Source: Flavobacterium covae (lineage in GTDB: Bacteria > Bacteroidota > Bacteroidia > Flavobacteriales > Flavobacteriaceae). From it: a stretch of DNA of 64,000 nt. The first letter of the stretch is position 1. Every line of letters starts with the position of its first letter. Positions 52,786-62,815 of the stretch are shown in pieces. Made by a program: the position numbers and the translations under genes. The stretch is taken from the NCBI GenBank assembly GCA_019565575.1, contig CP067379.1, positions 682,001 to 746,000 on the forward strand. Direction: 5' to 3'. Below the pieces are notes generated by a model. It searched no databases and was not told the origin of the DNA. It saw nothing but the letters and a program-made list of their open reading frames with translations.

Positions 52786-53999
52786 ATGTTAAAACATATC
52801 TTATCTTTTGTTTTTATTCTTAACACCATCATGGTCTGGTCTCAAGAAGAAGATAGACAACGCAAATTAGAAGAACAAAAAGCTAGAATTCAAGAAGAAA
52901 TCCGTCAAAAAGAACGCCTATTGGGTGAGCAAAAAGAAAAGAAAAAGATGTAACTAAAATTGTAGCCCAACAAAAGGAAAAAAATAGACTTACAACTTAA
53001 ACTGATTCGTACTACAGAAAAACAAAAAAAAGTATTAGGAAACAGTATGTATATCAACCAATTAAAAGTAAATCAATTAAAAAAGGATTTACAAATCCTA
53101 AAAGAAGATTATGCTGAAATGATTGAAAAATCATATAAAAGTCGTTCAGAACAAAGTAGAGCGATGTTCATTTTATCTGCTGATAATTTTTTACAAGCCT
53201 ATAAAAGAGGAGAATATATGAAACAATATTCTAGCTTCCGAAAAATGCAGGGCGAAGAAATAAAAAGTAAAACAAAAGACCTAGAAAACTATAACACTAA
53301 ATTAGGTACGCAAAAAAACAAAAAGAAAAATTAATTGCTATAAGCGAAAAAGAAAAAAAGATCTAGAACAAGAACGTCTAGAACAAGAACGCCTATTAAA
53401 TAGCATTAAAAAAGATAAAAAGAAAATCATTGCCGAAATTCATAAAAAGCAAAAAGAATCTCGCGCCATTGAACGTCAGATAGATCGCTTAATTCGTGAA
53501 GCAATTGCCGCAGCTAACAAAAAAGCAGGAAATACAACTAATACAACCACTTTTGTATTAACACCTGGAAGCTAAAGAATTAGCTAATGATTTTCGATCA
53601 AATCGTGGTCGATTACCATGGCCTGTAGAAAAAGGAGCTTTAACTAAACGCTTTGGTCGTCAGCCCCACCCCTTAGAACCTTCTATCATGATTGAAAGTA
53701 GCGGAATTGAAATTTCTTCCGAAAGAGGTGCTCAAGCTCGTGCCGTTTTTGGAGGCGAAGTAAGTGACGTACAAATGGCTGCTAACGGAACTGCAACTGT
53801 AGTTATCAGACACGGTGACTATATCACTTCTTATTCTAATCTTAGTGGAGTAAATGTCAGTAAAGGACAAAAAGTAAGCACCAAACAAACTTTAGGAAGC
53901 ATTCATTTCAATAGTTTTACAAATAAAGCGGTCTTAAAATTTTATATTTATCAAAATACAACAAAACTAAATCCTCAATCTTGGATTAAAGGATTATAA
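52786..53999 (+). CDS. EnvC-like murein hydrolase activator, degenerate LytM domain (several frameshifts)
   Basis: About 404 residues. Signal peptide (cleaved after VWSQ), a long coiled coil rich in Lys/Glu/Gln (about 20-270), then a M23/LytM domain (LPWPVEKGALTKRFGRQPHP, GGEVSDVQMAANGTATVVIRHGDYIT, LSGVNVSKGQKV). The frame breaks at about 52947, 52985, 53318, 53357 and 53573, all in A or AAAG runs within the coiled coil. Zinc ligands of active M23 are missing: the first His-x3-Asp is replaced (ESSGIEI) and the last HxH is KFY. That is the EnvC pattern: an activator of cell-wall amidases during division rather than an enzyme. Confidence 0.86.
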
Positions 54000-54047
54000 G
54001 AACTATTAAAATCATATTAAATAAAAAGGTTACAATAGAAAAGTTTG

Positions 54048-54055
54048 TAACTTTG
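54048..54055 (+). promoter_or_regulatory. -7 element before bacilliredoxin gene
   Basis: TAACTTTG fits TAnnTTTG, 29 bases before ATG 54085; no clear -33 TTG. Confidence 0.35.
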
Positions 54056-54084
54056 CAAAAGAATAACTTTAACATATAAAGAAT

Positions 54085-54494
54085 ATGTATCCAGAAGAAA
54101 TGGTAAAGCCAATGCGCGAAGAATTAACTAGCAAAGGTTTTCAAAATTTATATACAGCAGACGATGTAAAAAATGCAATTACAGCTACCGGTACTACCCT
54201 TGTTGTAGTAAATTCAGTTTGTGGTTGTGCGGCTCGTAATGCTCGTCCAGGTGCTATAATGAGTTTGTCAGGTGAAAAAAACCGAACCAATTAATTACTG
54301 TTTTTGCAGGTGTTGATAAAGAAGCTGTAGATGCTGCTCGTGAACAAATGTTTCCTTTCCCTCCTTCTTCACCAGCTATGGCATTATTTAAAGATGGCGA
54401 GTTAGTACACATGTTAGAACGTCATCATATAGAAGGACGTCCAGCAGAAATTATTGCTGAAAATTTAAAGGACGCTTATAGCGAATTTTGCTAA
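54085..54494 (+). CDS. BrxA/BrxB-family bacilliredoxin (frameshifted)
   Basis: About 136 residues. One base is missing in the A7 run near 54276 ([26 protein letters not shown]). Family marks: [15 protein letters not shown] at the start, redox motif CGC in [43 protein letters not shown]. In the family these reduce mixed disulfides formed with low-molecular-weight thiols; which thiol is used here is not clear. Own promoter and terminator. Confidence 0.92.
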
Positions 54495-54518
54495 AAGCTA
54501 TAAGACCTTGTTTTTAAT

Positions 54519-54560
54519 AAATGTCATCTAGATCTTTTTTCTAGATGACATTTGTTATTT
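54519..54560 (+). terminator. Terminator after the bacilliredoxin gene
   Basis: Perfect 13-base-pair stem AAATGTCATCTAG (54519-54531) with CTAGATGACATTT (54541-54553), then GTTATTTTT. Confidence 0.85.
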
Positions 54561-54582
54561 TTGACCTAATAAAACTAAAAAC

Positions 54583-55313
54583 ATGTTAAAACTTATTTCT
54601 TATCCGTTATCTATTCTATTTGGAATACTGTTTTTTCTTTGCTTACTTATCTTTCATCCTATACAATGGTTCTGTTTCTATTTTTTCGGATATAATACCC
54701 ACCGAATCAGTGTAGCAATTTTAAATGCTTTTTTAGTTAGAACCACTCATGTATTAGGAACTACCTATAAAATAAAAGGCCTTGAAAATATCCCCAAAAA
54801 CAAACCCCTGATTATTGTAGCTAACCATCAAAGCCTATATGATATCCCTCCTTTTATCTGGTTTTTACGCAAATGCCATCCTAAATTCATTAGCAAAAAG
54901 AATTAGGAAAAAAAATACCAAGTGTTTCCTTTAATTTACGTCATGGAGGTTCCGCTTTAATCGATCGGAAAGATCCAAAACAGGCCTTACCAGAAATAAA
55001 ACGAGTAGCTGAATATATTAATCAAAATAATTATTCTGTAGTCATATTTCCAGAAGGTACAAGAAGCAAAACGGGAGTACCCAAACCTTTTTCTATAAAT
55101 GGCTTAAAAATGCTTTATAAATTTGCGCCCGATGCCTATTTTTTGCCCGTAACAATAAATAACTCATGGAAAATGACACGTTATGGTCAATTCCCTTTAG
55201 GATTAGGCAGTAATATTGAACATATAATTCACCCTCCTCTAAAAATATCTGATTATAGTTTTGATGAAATATTCAAAAAAACTGAAACTATAATCAAAGA
55301 ACATATAAAATAA
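54583..55313 (+). CDS. 1-acylglycerol-3-phosphate acyltransferase, PlsC family, second copy (frameshifted)
   Basis: About 243 residues. Break in the A5 run near 54899 (KFISKKELGKKIPSVSFNL on repair). N-terminal membrane helices (about 5-35), catalytic ANHQSLYDIPP (H-x4-D), RHGGSALIDRKDP and FPEGTRSKTG. Differs from the paralog at 35.4 kb in having the standard EGTR motif. 13 bases before the desaturase gene; the pair may act together in fitting phospholipid acyl chains. Confidence 0.88.
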
Positions 55314-55326
55314 TTATACTAATCTT

Positions 55327-56328
55327 ATGGAAAAATTAAATAATATTCGCTTGGAAGTCATGCAGTATCTAGAAAAGAGTTTGGATTCTTTTGTAGAAAA
55401 TTACCTACTTCCTGTGGAAAAAATCTGGCAACCAAGTGATTTATTACCAAACTCTGAAGCAGAAAACTTCATAGAAGAAGTCACAGAGCTTAGAGAAATA
55501 GCAAAAGATTTACCTTATGATTTTTGGGTAGTTCTAGTAGGCGACACAATTACAGAAGAAGCCTTACCAACCTATGAATCATGGTTGTTAGATATTGAAG
55601 GTATTCAACAAAAAGGATCTATAGGCGATAACAGCTGGGCTAAATGGATTCGTCAATGGACTGGCGAAGAAAATCGTCATGGTGATTTACTTAATAAATA
55701 TTTATATCTATCAGGACGTGTAAATATGCGCGAAGTAGAAATAACCACTCAACATCTAATAAACGATGGATTTGATCCTGGTACTGATCGTGATCCTTAT
55801 AAAAATTTTGTGTTTACAAGTTTTCAGGAATTAGCTACTTATATTTCACACATGAGAGTATCTAAATTAGCCAAACAATTTGGCGATAAAAAATTAGCTA
55901 AACTATGTAATTTAATTGCAGGCGATGAAATGCGCCACCACTTGGCTTATAGTGAATTTGTTAACCGAATTTTTCAAATAGATCCTAGTCAAATGATGTT
56001 AGCTTTTCAATATATGATGAAACAAAAAATTACAATGCCTGCCAACCTTATTCGAGAATCGGGAGAAGCTATAGGAACTGCATTTGAAAAATTTTCTGAA
56101 TCTGCTCAACGAATAGGTGTTTATACTGCTACAGATTATATTGATATTATGGAAAAATTAATTCAAAAGTGGGAAATAGACAAAATCACTCATCTTACAG
56201 ATGAGGCAGAAAAAGCGCGTGATTATCTAATGAAACTACCTGCAAGAATGACTCGATTAGCAGAAAGAATAGTTACTCCTACTGAGGAAAAAATATTTAA
56301 ATGGGTACAACCTGCTTTAATAGTGTAA
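55327..56328 (+). CDS. Acyl-ACP desaturase (ferritin-like di-iron)
   Basis: 333 residues, unbroken. Di-iron ligands in two E-x2-H-type motifs: GEENRHGDLLNKYL (EENRH) and AGDEMRHHLAYSEF (DEMRH), with additional Glu in ITEEALPTYESWL. Fatty acid desaturase type 2 family, soluble, puts a double bond in acyl-ACP using O2 and a ferredoxin; the ferredoxin at 15.9 kb could serve, but nothing shows it. Length fits bacterial members. Confidence 0.9.
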   Translation: MEKLNNIRLEVMQYLEKSLDSFVENYLLPVEKIWQPSDLLPNSEAENFIEEVTELREIAKDLPYDFWVVLVGDTITEEALPTYESWLLDIEGIQQKGSIGDNSWAKWIRQWTGEENRHGDLLNKYLYLSGRVNMREVEITTQHLINDGFDPGTDRDPYKNFVFTSFQELATYISHMRVSKLAKQFGDKKLAKLCNLIAGDEMRHHLAYSEFVNRIFQIDPSQMMLAFQYMMKQKITMPANLIRESGEAIGTAFEKFSESAQRIGVYTATDYIDIMEKLIQKWEIDKITHLTDEAEKARDYLMKLPARMTRLAERIVTPTEEKIFKWVQPALIV

Positions 56329-56356
56329 AAAATAGAAATCAAGATAAATTCAAAGT

Positions 56357-56485
56357 GGCTGTCTCAAAAATAAAAACAAAAGTTTATTTCATACTAAAAT
56401 ATAAGGAAAAAAGGTAATTAATATATCTAATTTACTTCCTATATTTCTAAAAAAACGTGACAATTAAACTTATTTTAAGACAGCC
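56357..56485. repeat. Foldback element with GGCTGTCT ends
   Basis: Outer arms GGCTGTCTcAAAAATAA (56357) and TTATTTTaAGACAGCC (to 56485) enclose about 95 bases with a further inner inverted repeat (AATATAAGGAA..GGTAATTA and TAATTTACTTCCTATATT). Lies between the desaturase and HD genes. May be a long bidirectional hairpin/terminator or a small mobile foldback. GGCTGTCC at 13627 and the hairpin at 39643 share the end motif. Confidence 0.5.
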
Positions 56486-56503
56486 CTTTTAAAGATATAA
56501 CCT

Positions 56504-57148
56504 ATGGAAATTATACAAAAAACAATTGAATTTGTAAAAAAGCAATTAGAAGAGGCTGAAGGCGGACATGATTGGTTTCATATAGAACGAGTATATAAAA
56601 ATGCCCAACAAATAGCTAAAGAAGAAGAATGTAACGAAACGGTAGTTTACCTAGCAGCTTTATTGCATGATATAGCCGATAGTAAATTTTATAATGGTGA
56701 TGAAACTATTGGTCCTAAAACAGCATCTGATTTTCTTACATCACAAAATGTTGATCAAAACATTATTGATCATGTAGTGAAAATTATAGAAAATATTTCG
56801 TTTAAAGGAGGTAATTTCACATCTAATTTTTACTCTAAAGAACTCGCTATTGTCCAAGATGCGGATCGCTTAGATGCCATTGGTGCTATAGGAATTGCTA
56901 GAGCCTTTAATTATGGTGGATTTAAAAATAGAAAACTCTATGATCCTTCTATTACACCTAATTTAACAATGAGTAAGGAAGAATATAAAAATACCACATC
57001 GCCTACCATTAATCATTTTTATGAGAAATTATTGCGTTTAAAAGAAAAAATGAACACGTCAACTGGAAAACAAATTGCCTTGCAACGCCACCTGTTTATG
57101 GAGCAATTTTTAGAACAGTTTTATAATGAGTGGGAAGGAATGAAATAA
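56504..57148 (+). CDS. HD-domain phosphohydrolase
   Basis: 214 residues. HD superfamily: GGHDWFHIERVYKNA (first His), LAALLHDIADSKF (HD pair), IVQDADRLDAIGAIGIARAF (distal Asp). Length and motifs are like YedJ/YpgQ-type nucleotide or oligoribonucleotide phosphohydrolases. Substrate unknown. Followed by a gene-free stretch rich in mobile remains. Confidence 0.87.
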   Translation: MEIIQKTIEFVKKQLEEAEGGHDWFHIERVYKNAQQIAKEEECNETVVYLAALLHDIADSKFYNGDETIGPKTASDFLTSQNVDQNIIDHVVKIIENISFKGGNFTSNFYSKELAIVQDADRLDAIGAIGIARAFNYGGFKNRKLYDPSITPNLTMSKEEYKNTTSPTINHFYEKLLRLKEKMNTSTGKQIALQRHLFMEQFLEQFYNEWEGMK

Positions 57149-57239
57149 TGAGCACGAGGTCCTTAAAATTATCTTTCTATTAACCTCTAAGAAAAATCTT
57201 ATTATTTCGTTTTTTTCATTGAAACGCAAAGAGGTTTTA

Positions 57240-57494
57240 CCCAAATTACGCATTAGAAAAAAGTAGGAATTTAGCTTATGAAGCTTGAGTCATCCTTTAC
57301 TAATAAAGGGAGATTACGCCTTGAGGCAGAATGTTTTTTCAAGCAAATATTAGATAAACCCAGATCACGCATTAAAAAAACTATTTTTTATAACTCATTG
57401 AAATAAAATGTTTTAATTTTTATCAATTCTAGTTTTTAAAAAATTAAAATATTAGGGAATCAATAAAGTTTTTTTAAATTCTCTAATGCGTAAT
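57240..57494. mobile_element. MITE copy 2 with an extra upstream end
   Basis: 57364-57494 is nearly identical to the element at 13351-13492; left end here is ATCACGCATTAAA (two changes), right end TCTAATGCGTAATTTGGG. A second left-type end ACCCAAATTACGCATTAGA begins at 57238, about 120 bases before, suggesting a nested or composite insertion. The stretch 57149-58101 has no intact gene. Confidence 0.65.
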
Positions 57495-57506
57495 TTGGGA
57501 TAAAAT

Positions 57507-57670
57507 CAACTTTTTATTGCTTTTGTAGGATAGTATCTAAATCAACATGTGGTTTATAACTCCAACGTAAGGAGGAGTCTCATAATCAAGATTATGTAAT
57601 TTCTCCCTTTGGTCAAAATGAAAGATTGCGAACTTTTTGAACAGTCTTAAGGTTAAAAAAATATTATTTT
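57507..57670. repeat. Dispersed intergenic repeat, copy 4 (right part only)
   Basis: Matches copy 2 from TTTTTATTGCTTTTGTAGGATAGT to GAACAGTCTTAAGGTTAAAAAAAT, including GGAGGAGTCTCATAATCA. The left part with the CGAGAA inverted repeat is absent; the MITE stands in its place. Confidence 0.75.
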
Positions 57671-57682
57671 AAAGGCTTTTGT

Positions 57683-57860
57683 TGTGAGATGTATTACGTT
57701 ATTGATTCTTTTCCAGTAGCTGTATGTAATAATATGGAGAATTGTAAATTGTAAAATTCTCAAAGAAGAAAAATGGTTAGGTTATATAGCTAGATTCCAG
57801 AACTACTAACGACACCAAGTTTTGGCGGTAGACTTCCCGACTTGGGATATTATCCCTAAT
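57683..57860 (+). pseudogene. Remnant of an IS982-like transposase
   Basis: Translation gives EMYYVIDSFPVAVCNN then a stop/frame change, and then KEEKWLGYIARFQNY and DFPTWDIIP in the shifted frame. The first string is like the catalytic-Asp block of IS982 transposases (IDSFPV.VC.N) and the second like their RGYIASK..Y segment. Only about 170 bases remain, with several stops. Confidence 0.6.
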
Positions 57861-58101
57861 TAGTATCTCTATTTCTCCTATGATAAATTAACTTTATCTT
57901 TTTCCATGTTAGAGTATAGTATGCCTTTTAGATAAAAGATGAAATTGTTTTATAAAAAAACTGTTTAAAAATTCTGTAATATTTGTATTCGTTAAAGAAA
58001 TAAAACATTTATAAATTGTTATGTCATTTATCTCCATAAAAAATATCCCACAATATCACTCTAACTTTTAAACAGTTCTGTATATTTTTATGTTTGGATT
58101 A

Positions 58102-61100
58102 TTATTCTAATTTACTTCTTAATTTTTTCTCTCTCAATTTGTATTTAATACGTTTTACTAAATAAAACATAACAGGTACCATAACTAATGTTAAAACAGT
58201 GGCGTAGGTTAACCCAAAAATAATAGTCCAAGCAAGAGGTCCCCAGAAAACTACATTATCTCCACCCATGTATAAATGCGGATTAAGATCTGTAATCAAT
58301 CCAAAAAAATCAAAATTTAACCCAATTGCTAACGGAATTAACCCTAATACTGCGGTCAACGCAGTTAATAATACTGGGCGTAAACGAGATTTTCCAGATT
58401 CTATAATAACTTCCTTAATTTGTTCTAATGTCAGATCATCGTGGCTTTCTAATCCGTTATCTTCTACTTTTTTATCCATTAATAAAACAAAAAAGTCCAT
58501 TAAAACGATTCCGTTTTTCACCACAATTCCTGCTAATGAAATAATTCCCATCATTGTCATGAGTACAACAAAATCCATTTGAGCGATTACATAGCCATAA
58601 AAAACACCGCTAAAACTTAATAATACGGTAAACATGATGACTAAAGTCTTAGAAATAGAATTAAACTGTAAAACAATAATAGTTGTAATACCTGCTAAGG
58701 CTAAAAATAAGGCAAAGAATAAAAAGTTTTGGTTCTTACCTTGTTCTTCCTGTACTCCCGAAAAACCATACGTAATATCACTTGGTAGCTTATAGTTTTT
58801 TAACTCATTAGCTATGATTTTTGTTATTTCGTTTCCGTTATAACCTGTTAAAATATTAGAGTACACCGTCATAATTCGTCTATAATTTTTACGTTTTATT
58901 TGATTGTACGTTTTTGTTTTTTCAACATTAGATATAGCAGCAATGGGCACTTGCATTATCTGTCCAGTATTAGGATTTCGATACGTTAAGGGTTGATTAA
59001 ATAGTGTACTTTCATTTTTACGTTGTTCATTTTGTAAACGCATTACGATATCATATTTATCGTCTCCTTCTTTATATGTTGAAATTTCTTGACCATATAC
59101 CGCACGACGAAGTGTAAAACCAGTCATTCCCGTAGAAGCACCTAAACTTCCTGCATTTACTCTATCAATTTTTACAGATAATTCAGGACTTTCTTTGTTT
59201 ATATCTACTTTTAATTTTTCAACTCCAGGTATGTTTTTTGCATTTAAAAAATCAATCATCTTATCTGCTTCTTTCAGCATTAGGTCATAATCAGTTCCTG
59301 TTAACTCAATACTAATAGGATATCCCGCAGGTGGTCCTGCTGCATCTTTTTCTACGGTTACAGATGCACCAGGAATGGTTCTAATTTTCAATCTAATTTC
59401 TTCCATTACATCTGGAAGTATTTACACCTCTTCGGAACTTAAATTCAGAAAAATTAATTGTAACTTTTCCTTTATGTGGCGTTTCTGACTGTACTCCTAA
59501 GTCTATTTGAGGGTTTGTGGCTCCTACTCCGACTTGTGCTATAACAGAATTAGCTAGAAAATTTTCTTTGGTAGTAGGATCTACATACTTATTTAAGACA
59601 GATAGTATTTGTTTTTCAACATAGTCTGTAGCTCTATTGGTCTTATCTATAGATGTTCCTTGTGGATATTCTATATAAGCTATTACTTGGTTGGGAATAT
59701 TATTTGGAAAGAATAAAACTTTTCTTGGAAAAATACCTACTAATAAAAAGGAGAAGAATAGCATTATTACAATTATTCCAAATGCTCTCCATGCTTTTTT
59801 TCCTGTCAAAATTTTTGCCAACATTTCTTTGTATTTCTCTTCCATACGTGGAAAAAAATGATGTTGAAAATCTTGGGTCCATTGATATAGTTTTTTATAA
59901 TACAACCACATTAATCCAATTGCAATTAAAGCAATATGTCCTATTGCTCTGGCTATTTTAATATCAAAAACATATCCTATAGCTATAAAAACAACCCCTA
60001 GAATGAGGAATAATTTAGTGTTGTTTTTTAATGATTTTGAGGTGATATTTCTATCTACAATATCCATAGATCCTCCTGTCATAGCGGCATTAGTAACCAT
60101 AGCTACAAATAACGAGGCCCCTAGTGTTACTGATAAGGTTAATGGAAAATACATCATAAATTTTCCCATAGTTCCAGGCCATAATGCAAAAGGTAAAAAC
60201 GCCATTAATGTAGTTGCTGTTGATGAAATTACAGGCCAAGCAATTTCTCCTATTCCAATTTTAGAAGCTTGTACTCTTGGCATTCCTTTTTGCATATTAG
60301 CAAATACGTTATCAACAACAACAATACCATCGTCAACTAACATCCCTAATCCCATTACTAGACCGAATAAAACCATCGTATTCATGGTAACTCCTACTCC
60401 TTGAAGGATCGTAAAAGCTATAAATATTGACAAAGGAATGGCTGCTCCTACAAATAATGAGTTACGTAAACCCATTGTAAACATTAAAACAACCATAACC
60501 AGTATTATCCCGAAAATAATATGATTAGATAATTCTTCTACTTTATGTTCTACTTTAGAGGACTGGTCATTTGTTAAACTAATTTCCAGATCTTTAGGTA
60601 AAACGTTTTCTTTTGCTTTATTAATGACTTCTTTTACTTTTTCTATAGCAGAAATCATATTTTGTCCAGAACGTTTTTTTACATTAAGCATTACAACTTC
60701 TTCTCTTCTTTCTCGGGCAAAAGTGGTTTTTTCTTTTTCTTTAAAGGTAATAGTAGCTATATCTTTTAGATAAACCGATCCTCCTAATGTTTTTACGATA
60801 ATATTTTCTAACTCGGAAGGGTTTGTTATTTCTCCTGTAATTCTAATATTGTTACGGATTCCTTGTGAAACTAAATTTCCTCCTGAAAGAGACATATTTT
60901 CGTATCGAACAGCATTTGCAATATCATCAAAGCTTACTTGAGCTGCATTCATTTTATAAACATCTATGGCAATTTCTACTTCTTTAGTATCAACACCTAG
61001 TATATCTACTTTTTTTTATTTCTGGAATTCGTTTAATTTCTTCTTCTAGATACTTTCCATATTTTTTTAATTGTTGGGTTGTATAATTTCCTCGAAGATT

Positions 61101-61565
61101 AACATTTAAGATGGGAATTTCTTCTGATATATTTAAACTAAATACGCTAGGCTCTACCTTTCCTCCATTATCTAATACGGGCCAACTTACGTTGGTTTTA
61201 GATACGTCTACTTTATCTTTGATTAAGGCTTTTCCTTGATCAGTTGTAATATTATCATCAAATTCAACTACAATAATACCGTAATCTTGATAGGAATCAG
61301 AAGTTACTTTGTTAACACCACTAATATTTTTTATTTCATCTTCTAAGGGTTTTATTACCAATTTTTCAACATCTTTTGCAGAATTCCCTGGGAATATAGA
61401 AGATATATAAATTTTATTTTCTATTACTTCTGGGAAATCTTCACGAGGCATCGTTATATAGGCATATATACCTGTCATTACAATTATTAAGGTAAATATA
61501 TAAACAGTTACTCGGTTATCGACTGCCCAGCTAGATATACTAAATTCTTTTTGCTTATGTGACAT
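58102..61565 (-). CDS. RND efflux permease (two frameshifts)
   Basis: About 1,154 residues, a little longer than AcrB. Breaks near 61012 (joins IPEIKKVDILGVDTKEVEI) and near 59403 (joins FRRGVNTSDVMEEIRLKI). N-terminal membrane helix and TMPREDFPEV, porter loops, GLVMGLGMLVDDGIVVVDN (fourth helix, the Asp pair of the proton relay), FPNNIPNQVIAYIEYPQGTS at the second half, and a second set of helices with MMGIISLAGIVVKNGIVLMDF. HAE1-like family, which usually moves hydrophobic drugs or lipids; the sequence does not tell the substrate. Last gene of a TolC-adaptor-permease operon. Confidence 0.92.
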
Positions 61566-61657
61566 ATCAGCCCCCTACCCCCAGAAAGGGGAATTCCTAT
61601 TAGGGGTCAATAGGAAAATTAGTTAATATTAAATTTTATTATAATCCATTTTAAAAA

Positions 61658-62797
61658 TTAAAAAGTTAATTTCATTCCTTCTGAGATCATATTTGCTCCT
61701 TCTGAAACGATTACATCTTTTTGTTTTAAACCTGAAAGAATTTCTGTATAATTATTGGCTGTTTGACCTATTTTAACAATTACTTTTTCGGCCACTTTAT
61801 CTTCTTTTTGTCCTACAACAACTTTATATACATAGTTGTTTCCTTTTCCATCTTTTTGAATTATGTTTGTTGGAATTGATATAACAGATGGATTTGAGTA
61901 ATCCATGATTTTTAATTTCGCTACTTGATTAGGTCTTAATAGTTCATCTGGATTGGATACATCTATTTTTACTGTAAAACTTCTATTGGCAGGATTTATA
62001 GTTTTGGCTACTTGACGCACTTTTCCTATGCTGTTTTTATTTATTGAAGCTATATTTACGATTACAGAAGTTCCTCTTTTTACTCTTGGTAAATACATTT
62101 CTGGGACTTCTGTTCTAACATACATTTGGCTTAAATTTACGATGCGCATTAAACCCTGTGGAGTAGCAGATACTACTTGCCCTCTTTCTACAAATACTTC
62201 ATCTATTACACCACTAAAAGGAGCACGAATAATGGTTTTTGCAATTTGTGCCTTTATTTGATTAATAGATTTAGACAGACTTATCATTTGGGTTTGCGCT
62301 TGTAGGTACTGTATTTCAGAACCAATTTTTTGATCCCATAAACGTTTTTGACGCTCATAAGTGGTTTTGGCTAATTCATATTGTGTTTGAATACTTGCCA
62401 ATTGTTGACTCATACCAGCATCATCTATTCTTCCTAAAATTTGTCCTTTGCCAACAGACTGACCTGCCTTTACATCTAGATTTACTAAAGTTCCTGGCAT
62501 TTCAGGTTGGATCAATACATTTTGTTGTGTATCTACATTTCCTTGAATTTCAACATAATGATTAAATATTGTGTCTTTTACAGTAATAGTTTGTACCAAT
62601 GCTTCATCTGTTTTCTTTTCTAAAGTTGCAAGAACTTCATCTAATCTTGCTAAATCAGCTTGAAGACTTGCTCTTTTATTTTTTATTTCGGTTAAATTTT
62701 TGCTTTCTATTAAGGCATCAACTGTCATAGAATTTTCTTTACTTCCGCAAGAAACTAGCAATAATGTATGAATGGTTAGGATAAATATTTTTTTCAT
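61658..62797 (-). CDS. RND efflux periplasmic adaptor (AcrA/MFP type)
   Basis: 379 residues. Lipobox LVSC at residues about 14-17. Short coiled coil (about 35-65) and a second hairpin (about 130-185), biotinyl-lipoyl halves (VLIQPEMPGTLVNLDVKAGQ; IIRAPFSGVIDEVFVERGQ), beta-barrel (VPEMYLPRVKRGTSVIVNI, NPANRSFTVKIDV) and membrane-proximal part. Joins the permease to TolC. 93 bases before the permease start, 18 bases after the TolC stop. Confidence 0.92.
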   Translation of the reverse strand: MKKIFILTIHTLLLVSCGSKENSMTVDALIESKNLTEIKNKRASLQADLARLDEVLATLEKKTDEALVQTITVKDTIFNHYVEIQGNVDTQQNVLIQPEMPGTLVNLDVKAGQSVGKGQILGRIDDAGMSQQLASIQTQYELAKTTYERQKRLWDQKIGSEIQYLQAQTQMISLSKSINQIKAQIAKTIIRAPFSGVIDEVFVERGQVVSATPQGLMRIVNLSQMYVRTEVPEMYLPRVKRGTSVIVNIASINKNSIGKVRQVAKTINPANRSFTVKIDVSNPDELLRPNQVAKLKIMDYSNPSVISIPTNIIQKDGKGNNYVYKVVVGQKEDKVAEKVIVKIGQTANNYTEILSGLKQKDVIVSEGANMISEGMKLTF

Positions 62798-62815
62798 TTG
62801 TGATCGTATATAATT

